Below, piece after piece: positions 45,774 to 59,000 of a stretch of 64,000 nucleotides of DNA. Every line of letters starts with the position of its first letter. The stretch's first letter is position 1. Below the pieces are notes generated by a model, which had not been told where the DNA came from, made no database searches, and worked only from the letters and a program-made list of their open reading frames with translations. A program made the position numbers and the translations under genes. This stretch comes from Nicotiana tabacum (Eukaryota > Streptophyta > Magnoliopsida > Solanales > Solanaceae), in the NCBI RefSeq assembly GCF_000715075.1, contig NC_134097.1, forward strand, positions 63,707,190-63,771,189, in the 5' to 3' direction.

Positions 45774-48283
45774 AGTTGGCATTAGAGCCTAGGTTACATA
45801 GGTCTCACGAGTCATGAGCAGGTTTAGTAGAGTCTCGAGGATCGGTACGAAGACGTCTGTATTTATCCTCGAGAGGCTGCAGAACCTTTAGGAAAACTTC
45901 ACATTCTTGAATTCTTATCGTGCGTCCTATAATTCAGCTTGAAATGTAACTCTTTGAATTCCTTCCACGCGTTCGTATGTGCGCATGAACGCTCAGTATC
46001 AGATGTGACTTGATAGTTTGTGATTTCCCGATTGAGGGGCGAGTTGTGATCTCTGTAAGTTGATGTTGGGCTAGTCTGAAGGACTTAAGGCCGGATCTTT
46101 GCCTATGGCTTGAGCACCGAGGTGCTGATTGTTTGAGAAAGTGTTTTGAACTTATATGTTCGGTATTGTCCCTATTAATGGAAGTGACGGTTGAGTAACT
46201 ATGTGATGAGTATGTTAGTACTGCGAGATGTATTCATATTATTTGGAAACGACAACAAGGGTCTGCTGGAGGATAGAAGAACTATTAGGTGCTTGAGTTC
46301 CATCTTGATTCGAGGCATAGCCTCGAGTTATAGGCGTGTGAAGAATCTTTTCATGTTTCCCAGTTGTGAGTGAAGTAAAAAAAATCATGTTGCGGTATGA
46401 GTTCAGACTCAGGAAGACTAAGTGACTGTGTATAGTTTATGATGGTTGAAGGTATACATAAATGTTAGTTAAGGCGAAGCAGGTGGGGTATCTCCTGCAA
46501 AGTGTTCTGGAGTTGTGTGATATTTATGTTGTCTGTTAAAAGATCCCATTTACAAGTGAAATATATATGTGAATTTAATTTGGGTTGCTTAAGAGAGTGG
46601 GTTTAATTGTTATGATAGTAAATACGAGATTTGTAGGAGATATGAAGTACCAGATGGTCTGTGTTCCACGAGCTTATGAAGGATTGAGTTAATCTCACTA
46701 TGGTATTATGGCAGAAATAAAGCATATGTGTTATGAGTTATGGTGCGTGTTTGACCTATGGCTTTGAGCCAAGTGGGGAGTCCGCTATTGAATAGTTGAT
46801 TGCACGGTTATGTGCTCTAATGGTCCCAGTTCGAGGCGCATTTTTGAATTTGTTATGGCTCGAGTAAAGGAAATTTCAATAAAGGCTATGTTATGCTTTA
46901 TGGTTATATTGGAATGAGGTCACATTCTGCAGTGTCGGAGTGCTAATGAAACACAGGTTGTTCGGTTCGTTTAATCAATCTAACTACATTTTGAGTAGTG
47001 TGGATGACTTTAGAGAATGGTCCTATTGTGTTCAAAACTCTACATGCAATAATTGGAGGCTTCTAAGTTGTACTTATAATAGAAACTGAGTTTTCAGTGG
47101 AAGATGGCAAGACTTGTGGTATTTTCCATATTAATTATGGGATTCTATATATCAGTATCGGGAAGTTGAAGGTAATAGCTTTGGGGAACACTTAAAGAGT
47201 ATTCAGCGGCTTAGGAGCCTTAGACGATGTAGCTTTATGCTTGGGTTTCGTGTGATAAGCCTAGGTTGAGGAAATTGTGGTGCTACAGCAAGAAGGAATA
47301 TCAAGTTGAAGATGAATCAGAAGGAATTTAGATAGATAGGGTATCTTGATAGTAGACCGAATCAGTATGGTAAGGATATGATTAATTCCTTGTGTGTGTT
47401 CGAGGTAATGAGTTCCTATAGCTATTTTGCAACAATGCTCTTGGGTTTTGATGACTTGCTTAGCTTGGTCTAGTTAGAAGGATTCAGTCCTGGCAGTTGA
47501 ATTTGTGCAAATGGAATTGGGAGAGTTCTTATTGATTTCTACCGTGGTTGGAGAGCTGCAATTTCTCCGAGTGTGAGAAGCATAGGATATGTAATGATTT
47601 TTCTTCTAGATGGGATCAATGGAAGTTCTTGGCTAGATGAGTTACAGTTCAGTTCTGAAAGGAAGTTCATAAAACTCTTAGGCAGCGAGTAACCTCATAT
47701 GATTAAGGAAATGGTACTGCTAATTGGAAATGATTTGACGAGAGTCTATGTTTTAGTAAAAGGGCAATGTTATTAAGTTGATAGCACTTCGATAGTATTG
47801 CAGCACCTTCTTTTTAGATCAACTAGTGATATCCGGGTTTGCTTGGTGGCATAGGGAAATTGTAGAGTATCTATAGTGGAATGATTGGGTATTAGAGGTT
47901 GTGGATTTCGGTATTTATGTGATGACGGGCACCGTAACGTATGGCTTCGACAGGAGTTATAGTTGTTGAAGGAGCAGCTTTAGGCTTCCTCGGTAAGGAG
48001 TTCGTTGGCAGACCAATGTTGATGCGTGTTCTAGCTCGAGTCGGCTTGGTTGGCCCCGAATTGTATTGTTGAGGGATAAGTTGATTCGACCGTTATTGAG
48101 CTTATTAGTGATCTAGGGAGATCTATGAGTTGCCTTTCTATGTTGCGAGACATTATGATTTATTGGTTATGGGAACATATGGTGCGGTTGGGGTTCCTAG
48201 TGGAAGTCGAGCAGGAAGAGTAATCGGGTGTTGCTCCGTGAATGGTGTATCGGTTACGTCCTATCGGGTTTGCGTGGTATACA
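45774..48283 (+). other. 5' internal region of X, no coding capacity seen
   Basis: Begins with a tRNA-Met-like PBS and the conserved leader block (GGATCGGTACGAAGACG at about 45840). After about 45990 nothing matches gag or pol. The 60- to 70-codon ORFs (for example 46191-46373) have no recognisable motif. Cut at about 48283 by element Y. Confidence 0.6.
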
Positions 48284-50951
48284 CACGGTGCAAGGAGTAA
48301 TGTGAGTACTCCGACCCAGTGAGTAATAACAATAAATAATGGCTGACGGTATGAAATCACGTAATGGCACTAAGCAGTTCTATATCAAAGCAGTAAAACC
48401 ATTTAAAGAGCAAGAGGTAAAGAAAATTGAATGAAACTCTTTGAACCAGGTGAAAACAGGTAATTTGACAGGCATTGATCCAGTATAAATTCGCTCCTCG
48501 AGCATTTCTGTTCATTTACTTATTTCTTACCCTCAATACTCAATTCATATACATCTCACAATAACCGAAATCGAAACATATATATATATATATATATAAC
48601 CGCTGCGGCGTACAGCCTGATCCATATATCGCTATGGCGCACGGACTGATCCATAATAATAATAGTCAACTGCGCTCACTAGGGGTGTGCAGACTCTGGA
48701 GGGGCTTCTACAGCCCAAGAGCTATATTGCTGCGGCGTGCAGCCCGATCCAATATATGTATTTGCATATTTGCTGCGGCGCGCAACCCTGTCCATATAAG
48801 TATTTGCTGCAGCGTGTAGCCCGATCCAATATATGTATTTGCTGCGGCGTGCAGCCCGATCCAATATCATATATAATATCCTCACTATTGGGTTCTCAAC
48901 CTCTCTCAGTCTTTATAATCACAGCCTATCGGGCACAATAATATAAGGTAGGGATCTCAGCCCACATATTTCTCTCATTTATGGTTAACATTTCATAACC
49001 CGGTTCATATCATTTTTAAACAATTAGAAACATGACTGAGGATATGATTTTTAGCAAATAAGTGAGGAAAACCAGTCAAAAATCCCATAAGGGTTCTATA
49101 TGTCGGCACAAGGCCCCAAACATGGCAACTAGCTCAAGTCAGGATGACAATGCATAAGTCTCAGTCAAAATGTAGTGAAAATATCAATTGGGATGGACCA
49201 AGTCACAATCCCCAATAGCAATAAACCCCACGCTCATCACGCAGCGTGTGTCTCATCTCATTATAGCACTACATTGTGCAAAATCCGGGGTTTCAAATCC
49301 TCAGGACATCATTTCAAATCATTACTCACCTCAAACTAGCCAAAGCTCTAGCTCGCTATGACCTTGCCTCTCAAATTGGCCTCCTCGCGCGTTGAATCTG
49401 ACCAAAATCACAACGAACATGTCACATTATGCTAAAGAAACTATACCCAATCGAAAACAATAAAAAAATATCAAAATTCTCGAAATTGGCAAAACCTGAG
49501 CCCTGGGCCCACTTCTCAAAATTCAGAAATTTTTACATCAACGGGTTCCTTATCTCCCCATGAGTTCATACATACCAAAGGTTCTCAAATCCAACCCCAA
49601 ATGGTCCTCCAAATCCCCAATCAAAATCCCAAGCCCTATTTCTTCCATTTTTAGCAAGAATTCAATGATTTTCTAGGTGGATTTCACTATATAAATGAGT
49701 TTTAGGTCCGAAATTCTTACCTCCAAATGTTCTCCTTGAATCCCTCTTCAATCACCTTTAAAACGCTCTCAAAATGATTAACTATGGCTGAAAAATGGAC
49801 CCAAATCGCGGACAAGAGGACTTAAAAACATTCTGCCCAGGCTTTATCGAGGTGTACCTTGCGCTGTGCAGGTTGTACATCCTCTTACCATTTTTTCTGA
49901 TGTACACCTTCTGTTAAAATACCTATAACTCCTTGTGAAAATATCCAAATGACAAACGGTTTGAATATTTAAAAACTAGACCCGAAGATATTTCATTTGA
50001 TAGGTTGTACACCATATAACCCTTTATATATTCCGAGATATGAGCTTATAAAATGCATCAGAAAATTCTTTCAAAACTGATCCACCAGCCATATACGATT
50101 CATCATAACTTTCTGATAATATATCTAAATCATGAATGGTTTAACTTTCTGGAAACTAGAACGCAAGGGGTACAACTTTTATGTTTTGAACTTTTTCTGA
50201 GTCCTTATATATTTCAAGATATGAGCTTCTAAACTGGACTCCTCGCACTAGAAATTTTCTGGTGCACAGCTGAAGCTAAACAAAAATCTGCAACTTTTCC
50301 AAATATGAAATAGTCCGTTTAACCATCCGAAACTCACCCGAGGCCACCGGGACCTCAACCAAAAGCACCAACACATCCTAAAACATCATCCAAACTTGTT
50401 CCAATCATGAAAACACCTCAATTAACACCAAAACCATCAAATTACATCGAATTCAAGCCTAAGTTCTTCTAAAACTTCCAAAACACGCATTCGATAAAAA
50501 ACCCAACCAAACCATGTCCGAATGACCTGAAATTCTGTACAAATATCCCAAATCACCTAACGAAGCTGTAGCAACTCTCGGAATTCCATTCCGACTCCCA
50601 GATCAAAATCTCGCCTATCAACCAGAAATCGCCAAAATACTAACTTCGCCAATTCAAGCGAAATTCTACACCGGACCTCCAAAACCACATCCGATCGCAC
50701 TCCTAAGTCACAAATCACCACCCGGAGCTAATCGAACCATCAGAATTCACATATGAGCCCTCTAACTCATAAGTCAACGTCCGTTTGACTTTTCCAACTT
50801 AAGCCTTCTTAAAAGAGATTAAGTGTCTCATTTCCTACCAAAACCACTCCAAATCAACTCGATCACACAAATACGGATAACGAAGCATGAAGAAATAGAA
50901 AATGGGGAAAATGGGTCGGTAACTCATGAGACGATGGGCCAGGTCGTCACA
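48284..50951 (-). repeat. 3' LTR of Y, outer ~370 bp missing
   Basis: Aligns with the right LTR from the CACACGGTGCAAGGAGTAAT point on. Minus-strand start TGTGACGACCTGG at 50951. It contains six mini-hairpin units (48600-48862) of GCTGCGGCGTGCAGCCCGAT type. Confidence 0.88.
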
Positions 50952-53025
50952 TCCTCCCCAACTTAAACAAACGCTCGTCCTCGAGCGAGTCAAGAAACAT
51001 ACCTGAAGCCTCAAACAGGTGAGGATATCTGCTCCGCATCTCCCGCTCGGTCTCCCAGGTAGCTTCCTCCACGGGCCGACCTCTCCACTACACTTTTATC
51101 GATGATATATCCTTTGACCTCAATTTCCGAACCTGACGACCCAAAATAGCCACTGGCTCCACATCAAAGGTCAAATCATCATCCAACTGAACCGTGCTGA
51201 AATCCAAAACATGGGACGGGTCCCCAACATACTTCCGGAGCATAGAAACATGAAATATCGGATGCACACTCGACAAGCTAGGTGGCAAAACAAGTATATA
51301 AGCCACCTCCCCAATCCTCCTAAGTACCTCAAAAGGTCCAATGAATCGTGGACTTAACTTTCCTTTCTTTCCATATCTCATAACACCCTTCATGGGCGAA
51401 ACCTTCAGCAAGACCTTCTCACCAACCATGTAAGATACATCTCGAACCTTTCGGTTCACATAACTCTTCTAGCGCAACTGTGCTGTACGAAGCCTTTCCT
51501 GAATCACCTTCACCTTCTCTAAGGCATCCTGAACCAAATCTGTCCTCAATAGCCTAGCCTCGCTGGGCTCGAACCAACCAACTGGAGATCTACAACGCCT
51601 CCCATACAAAGCCTCATACGGAGCCATCTGAATACTCGACTGGTAGCTGTTGTTGTAGGCAAACTCTGCAAGCGGCAAAAACTCATCCCATGAACCTCCA
51701 AAATCGATGACACAAGCACGCAACATGTCCTCCAATATCTGAATAGTATGCTCGGACTGTCCGTCTATCTGAGGATGAAACGCTATGCTCAACTCCACCT
51801 GAGTACCCAACTCTCTCTGAACGGCTCTCCAAACCTGTGAAGTAAATTGAGTACCTCTATTTGAGATGATGGAAACTGGAACACCATGCAACCGAACAAT
51901 CTCCCGGATATAAATCCCTGCCAACCGCTCTGAAGAATAGGTAGCACATACAAGAATGAAGTACGCGGACTTGGTCAGCCGATCCATGGAAGTCCATAGA
52001 AGTCCAACAACAAAGTCCATAGTGATCATCTACCACTTTCACTCGGGAATAACCATCTGCTGAAGTAAGCCACCCGGTCTCTAATGCTCATATTTCACCT
52101 GCTGACAATTGAGACACCGAGCTACAAATCTCACAATATCTTTCTTCATTCTTCTCCACCAATAGTGCTGCCTCAAATCTTGATACATCTTCGCGGTACC
52201 CGGATGAATAGAATACCGCGAGCTGCGGGCCTTCTCCCGAATCAATTCTCTAATCCCATCCACATTGGGCACACAAATCCGGCCCTACATCCACAACACA
52301 CCATCATCACCGATGGTCACATCTCTGGCATCATCATGCTGAAATATGTCCTTAAGGACAAGCAAGTGCGGATCATCATACTGGCGCTCTCTGATGCGAT
52401 CATATAAAGAAGACCGAGAAACCACGCAAGCCAACACCCAACGGGGCTCCGAAATATCTAGTCTCACAAACCAATTGGCCAAAGCCTGAACATCAATTGC
52501 AAAGGGTCTCTCCCCAACTGGAATGTATGCCAAAATCCCCATACTTACTGCCTTTCGGCTCAAAGCATCGCCCACTACATTGGCCTTTCCCGGATGATAC
52601 AGAATAGTAATATCATAATCCTTAAGCAACTCTAGCCATCTTCGCTGCCTCAAATTAAGATCCTTCTGCTTGAACAAATGCTGAAGACTGCGATGATCCG
52701 TGAATACTTCACAAGATACGCCATACAAATAGTGCCTCCAAATTTTCAATTCATGAACTATGGCATCCAACTCCAAATCATGAACAGGGTAGTTCTTCTC
52801 ATGAGGTTTCAATTGACGAGAAGCATAAGTAGTCACTCTACCCTCCTGCATCAATACACAACCAATCCCAACTCTCGAAGCATCGCAATATACAGTGTAT
52901 GAACCTGAAGCTGATGGCAAAACCAACACTAGAGCTATGGTCAAAGCTGTCTTGAGCTTCTGAAAGCTCTCCTCACACTCGTTCGACCATACAAATAGTG
53001 CACCCTTCTGAGTCCACTTGGTCAA
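50947..53025 (-). pseudogene. pol: RNase H, integrase and chromodomain-like tail of Y
   Basis: RNase H ([47 protein letters not shown]), integrase zinc region ([25 protein letters not shown]), core and tail (KVxWRGRPVEEATWETERE). Two core lesions are visible: a deletion after MDFVVGLLW, and the catalytic SDRG motif reads SNRG (GAT to AAT). In-frame TAG at 52285, 52081, near 52030, 51469 and 51088. The final stop TGA (50947-50949) overlaps the LTR start. The PPT (minus AAGTTGGGGAGGA) lies at 50952-50964 within the coding end. Confidence 0.9.
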
Positions 53026-54564
53026 GGGCGATGCAATGGATGAAAATACTTGATCAAACCGGTAATAATAGCCTGCTAACCCAAGAAAGTTACGAATCTT
53101 TGTGGCTGAAGATGGTCTAGGCCAACTCTGAACCGCCTCTATCTTCTTTGGATCACCCTAGATACCCTCGCTGGACACTATATGTCCTAAGAATACCACT
53201 GAACCGAGCCAGAACTCACACTTGGAGAACTTCGCATAAAGCTTCTCCTTCCTTAATCTTTGCAACACTACACGCAAATGCTCTGCGTGCTCCTCCTGAC
53301 TACGCGAGTACACCAGACATGAATGCTGCTGTCATCAAATGAATACAATGACAAATGAATCCAAATAAGGCTGAAATACACTGTTCATCAAATGCATGAA
53401 TGCTGCTGGGGTATTGGTCAGCCCGAAAGACATGACAAGAAACTCATAGTGACCATATCTAGTCCTGAAAGCAGTCTTAGGAATATCCAAATTCCTGATC
53501 TTCAACTGGTGATAGCCCGAGCGGAGATCAATCTTGGAGAACACACTCACTCCCTGAAGCTGATCAAATAAGTCATCAATGCGAGGCAAAGGATACTTGT
53601 TCTTCTCTGTTACTTTATTCAATTGCCTGTAATCAATGCACATTCCCATTCTGCCATCTTTCTTTTTCAAAAATAAAACTGGCGCACCCCAAGGTGACAC
53701 ACTAGGCCGAATGAACCCCTTATCTAGGAGTTCCTGAAGCTAATCCTTCAACTCTTTTAATTCTGCTGGTGCCATACGATATGGCGGAATGGAAATGGGC
53801 CGAGTGCCCGACACCAGGTCAATACCAAAATCAATATCCCTGTCCGGCGGCATGCCCAGCAGGTCTGCAGGAAATACATCGAGAAAATCCCTCACAACTG
53901 GGACAGAATCAATTCTAGGAGTCTCAGCTCCAATATCTCGCACAAAAGCTAGATATGACAGAAAACCCTTCCCAACCATATGCTGGGCTTTCAAGAAAGA
54001 AATCACTTTGCTAGGAACATAATCAGTCACACCACGCCACTCGATCCGCGGTACACCCGGCATAGCCAAAGTAACTGTCTTAACATGACACTCTAGAATA
54101 GCATGACACGGAGATAACCAATCCATGCCCAAAATAACATCAAAGTCCACTATGCTCAATAGCAGTAGATCAACTCGGGTCTCCAGACCCCCAATAGTCA
54201 CCACACATGACTGGTACACACGGTCTAGAACAACAGTATCGCCCACCGAGGTAGATACGTGAATAGGTACAAAAAGAAACTCCCGGGGCGTACCAAAATA
54301 ATGAGCAAAATATGAGGACACATAAGAATAGGTGGAACTGGGATCAAATAATACAGCAGCATCTCTGTGGCAGACTGAGACAATACCTGTGATGACAGCA
54401 TCTGAAGCAATGGCATTTGTCCGGCCTGGAATAACATAGAAATGGGCCTGGCCACCGCCTGATCGACCTCCCCCTCTGGGGCCACCCCTGACTGCCTGAC
54501 CTCCACCCCTATCTAGCTGGGCGGGTGGTGAAATAACTGGAGCGGAAGTCGAGGGCTGGCCCCT
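53026..54564 (-). pseudogene. pol: protease and reverse transcriptase of Y
   Basis: The protease active site is mutated: VLFDPSSTYSYVSSYF (about 54330-54355) has Ser where the DPGS glycine should be (GGT to AGT). RT has [35 protein letters not shown] and [15 protein letters not shown]. At 53306-53336 the FIDD motif is destroyed by a filler containing CATGAATGCTGCTG, a copy of nearby sequence at about 53395. TAG at 53740 and in the segment near 53160 interrupt the frame. Otherwise the same frame runs from gag to integrase. Confidence 0.9.
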
Positions 54565-55884
54565 CTACTGATACTGAACATTATAAAGTCGAGGACACTG
54601 TCTCCTCATATGCCTAAACTCTCCGCACTCGTAACAACTACCCGGTGCTGGAGGTAGGGACTGAAGGGAACCTCTGGCACTAGAAGGACTAGTAGAATGA
54701 CCTGCCACAGAAGAACCATGTACTGATGGAGCACGAGATGAACTCTGAGCTAGGAGGGCGCTTAGTGAAGGCTGACCCTGCTGAGAACCATGATAAACAC
54801 GACCTGAAGATCCCCTGCGATACTCTAGATGGGCTGACTGAGTGGGCCTGAAAGAATGACATCTACCATGCTGGAACTGGCCCCTAGACGGAGCACCACT
54901 GAAACTACCAGAACCTCGAGGCCTCTTGGCCTTCCTCTCCTCTCTATCCTGCCGGTGAGCCGTCTCAATCTCCCAAGAAATATCAACCACCTCCTCAAAT
55001 GAAACACCCAAAACTCTCTCTCTAGTCATCAAGATACAGAGATGGTAATTAAGGCCATCAAAAAATCTCCTGATCCGCTCACGATCGGTCGGAACCATCC
55101 AACTAGCATGACGAGCCAACTCAGAAAACCTTGCCTCATACTGAGACATAGTCATATCTCCCTGCTTTAGCCACTCAAACTGCCTACGCAGCTCCTCCCT
55201 GCGGGACTGCGATACATACCTCTCCAAGAAGAGAGTGGAGAACTCCTGCCAAGTAAGGGGCGCTGCACCAACCAGCCTACGCCTCTCATATGCCTCCTAC
55301 CAAGTGAAGGCAGCCCCAGTAAATTCAAAAGTAGTAAATTCCACACCACTAGTCTCAAGTATCCTTATTGTACGGAGCATCCGCTAACACTTGTCAAGAA
55401 AACCCTGGGCATCCTCGCCCTCAGCACCACTAAATGATGGAGGCTGGAGCCTGCCAAACCTCTCAAGACGACGCTGCTCATCATCTGGCATAACTGGTAC
55501 TACAAACTCCTGAGCTTGTGCAACCGGCTGAGCTAGAGGTGCCTCCGGAGTCTGCAATCCCTGTACCACCTGCTCAGGTGTGCGAGCGGCGGGGATCTGG
55601 TTGCCTTCCCCGGCCTGTGAAGTAGTCGTTGTTGTGGTAGTTGAAACTGCCTGAGCTAGGCCAGTGCAAACTATCAGGATCTGAGCCAAGGTCTCCTGTA
55701 GACTCGGAATCACAATAGGCACTGCCGGTGCCTGGACTGGAACTGGGGCAGCTGGTGGATCAATAGGTGCTGTCCTCGCTACCCTGCATCTGCCACGACC
55801 ACGACTGCGTCCACGGCCTCTAGTGGCCTCAGTGGGTGGCTCTGGTGGTCGTCCACCTCATCCAGTAGCACGAGTCCTCGCCAT
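54565..55884 (-). pseudogene. gag: gag of Y
   Basis: ATG 55884 opens MARTRATG and is followed at once by TGA. Then an R/G-rich segment, a proline-rich linker, capsid (RRLERFGRLQPPSFSGAEGE; WQEFSTLFLERYV; MTMSQYEARFSELARHASWM), an S/G/Q-rich tail and zinc knuckle CYECGEFRHMRRQC at about 54600-54640. TAG at 55384, in the capsid near 55298, and at 54565 interrupt the otherwise continuous frame. The long central ORF (55227-54568) is undamaged. Confidence 0.88.
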
Positions 55885-56086
55885 CTGCGAGAGAATAGGA
55901 TAACAGAAGTTTAGTTCTCGGATCAACCAAAGTGGCATGACAAGAATTTCAAGAATATGAAGTTTTTCCTAAAGGTTCTGCAACCTCTCGAGGATAAACA
56001 CAAACGTCTCCGTACCGATCCGCGAGACTCTACTAAATCGGCTCATGACTCGCGAGACCTATGTAACCTAGGATCTGATACCAACT
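55885..56086 (-). promoter_or_regulatory. leader and tRNA-Met PBS of Y
   Basis: Minus-strand TGGTATCAGATCC (plus 56071-56083) lies 3 nt from the LTR. It has one change from the Z PBS. The leader has the same GATCGGTACGGAGACGT block as W, X and Z. Confidence 0.82.
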
Positions 56087-59000
56087 TGTCACGACCCCAA
56101 TCCCGGTCATGATGGCGCCCAACACGATACTAGGCAAGCCCGACCAATTAACACTCATAATCCCTTCTTATTAGAATTCATTACTAATTTAATATAAGTA
56201 GAAGTCTGAAATAAATGATTGAAATATGTGGAAGGCCATAATGAAATCTCTACAAATGCCCAATGATCTAGTGTCACAAGTCTGAGCCTCTAATACATGG
56301 TTTCAATAGCCTAATGCAGAAATATGTCTAAAATGCGGAATAGTAAAGAAAGATAGAGGGAGAAATCGGGTCTGCAGACACCATGCAGCTACCTCGATAA
56401 CTCCGATGAAAAACTGAACGGCAGGAAATCTCTCTCTACACCTCAGGGACACCTGTACCTGCACACACGGTGCAAGGAGTAATGTGCGTACTCCGACCCA
56501 GTGAGTAATAACAATAAATAATGGTTGACGGTATGAAATCACGTAAAGGCACTAAGCAGTTCTATATTAAAGCAGTAAAACCATTTAAAGAGCAAGTAGT
56601 AAAGAAAATTGAATAAAACTCTTTGAACCAGGTGAAAACAGGTAATTTGACAGGCATTAATCCAGTATAAATTCGCTCCTCGAGCGTTTCTGTTCATTTA
56701 CTTATATCTTACCCTCAATACTCAATTCATATACTTCTCACAATAATCGAAATCGAAACATATATATATATACTGCTGTGGCGTACAGCCCGATTCGTAT
56801 ATCGAATCCGTATATCGCTGTGGCGCACAGCCCGATCCATAATAATAATAGTCAACTGCGCTCACTGGGGGTGTGCAGACTCCGGAGGGGCTCCTACAGC
56901 CCAAGCGCTATATTGCTGCGGCGTGCAGCCCGATCCATATACATATATTTACTGCGGCGTGCAGCCCGATCCAATATATGTATTTGCATATTTGTTGCGG
57001 CGCGCAGCCCGGTCCATATAAGTATTTGTTGCGGCGTGCAGCCCGATCCAATATATGTATTTGTTGCGGCGTGCAGCCCGATCCAATATCATATATAATA
57101 TCCTCACTATTGTTGGGTCCTCAACCCCTCTCAGTCTTCATAATCACAGCCTCTCGGGCACAATAATATAAGTTAGGGATCTCAGCCCACATATTTTTCT
57201 CATTTATGGTTAACATTTCATAACCCGGTTCATATCATTTTTAAACAATTAGAGACATGACTGAGGATATGATTTTTAGCAAATAAGTGAGGAAAACTAG
57301 TCAAAAATCCCATAAGGGTTCTACATGTCGGCACAAGGCCCCAAACATGGCAACTAGCCCAAGTCAGGATGACAATGCATAAGTCTCAGTCAAAATGTCG
57401 TGAAAATATCAATTGGGATGGACCAAGTCACAATCCCCAGTAGAAATGAACCCCACGCTCATCACGCAGTGTATGTCTCATCTCAGTATAGCACTACGTT
57501 GTGCAAAATCCGGGGTTTCAAACCCTCAGGACATTATTTAAAATCATTACTCACCTCAAATTGGCCAAAGTTCTAGCTCGCTATGCCCTTGCCTCTCAAA
57601 TTGGCCTCCTCATACATCGAATCTCACCAAAATCACAACGAACATGTCACATTGTGCTAAAGAAACAATACCCAATCGAAAACAATCGAAAAATATCAAA
57701 ATTCTCGAAATTGGCAAAACCCGAGCCCCGGGCCCACTTCTCGAAATACAGAAATTTTTACATTAACGGGTTCCTTATCTCCCCACGAGTTCATACATAC
57801 CAAAAGTTCTCAAATTCGACCCCAAATGGTCCTCCAAATCTCCAATCAAAATCTCAAAATCCCAAGCCCTACTTCTTCCATTTTTAGCAAGAATTCAATG
57901 ATTTTATAGGTGGATTTCACAATATAAATGAATTTTAGGTCCGAAATTCTTACCTCCAAACATTTCTCCTTGAATCCCTCTTCAATCTCCTTCAAAACGC
58001 TCTCAAAATGATCAACTATGGCTGAAAAATGGACCCAAATCGCGGACAAGAGGACTTAAAAACATTCTGCCTAGGCTTCATCGAGGTGTACCTTGCGCTG
58101 TGCAGGTTGTACATCCTCTTACCATTTTTCCTGCTGTACACCTTCTGTTAAAACACCTATAACTCCTTGTAGAAATATTCAAATGACAAACAGTTTAAAT
58201 ATTTAAAAACTAGACTCGAAGATCTTTCATTTGATAAGTAGTACACCATATAACTCTTTCTATATTCTGAGATATGAGATTCTAAAGTGCATCAGAAAAT
58301 TTTGTCAAAACTGATCCACCAGCCATATTCGATTCATCATAGCTTTCTGACAAAATATCTAAATCATGAATGGTTTAACTTTATGGAAACTAGATCGCAA
58401 GGGATACAACTTTCATGTTTTGCATATTTTTTGATTCCTTATATATTTCAAGATATGAGCTTCCAAACTGGACTCCTCGCACCAGAAATTTTATGGTGCA
58501 CAACTGAAGCTAAACAAAAATCTGCAACTTTTCCAAATATGAAATAGTCCGTTTAACCACCCAAAACTCACCCGAGGCCACTAGGACCTCAACCAAAAGC
58601 ACCAACACATCCTAAAATATCATCCAAACTTGTTCCAATCATCAAAACACCTCAATTAACACCAAAACTATCAAATTACATCGAATTCAAGCCTAAGTTC
58701 TTCTAAAACTTCCAAAACACGCATTCGATCAAAAACCCAACCAAACCATGTCTAAATGACCTGAAATTCTTCACACATATCCCAAATCACCTAATGAAGC
58801 TACAACAACTCTCGGAATTCCATTCTAACTCCCGGATCAAAATCTTGCCAATCAACTGGAAATCCCCAAAATACTAACTTCGCCAATTCAAGCCAAATTC
58901 TACACCAGACCTCCAAAACCACTTCCGATCACACTCCTAAGTCACAAATCACCTCCTAGAGCTAACCGAACCATCAGAATTCACATCCGAGCCCTCTAAC

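Noticed and set aside
46191..46373. 60-codon ORF in the X 5' internal region
   Set aside because: No similarity to gag or pol that I can recognise. Length is within random expectation for this A/T content.
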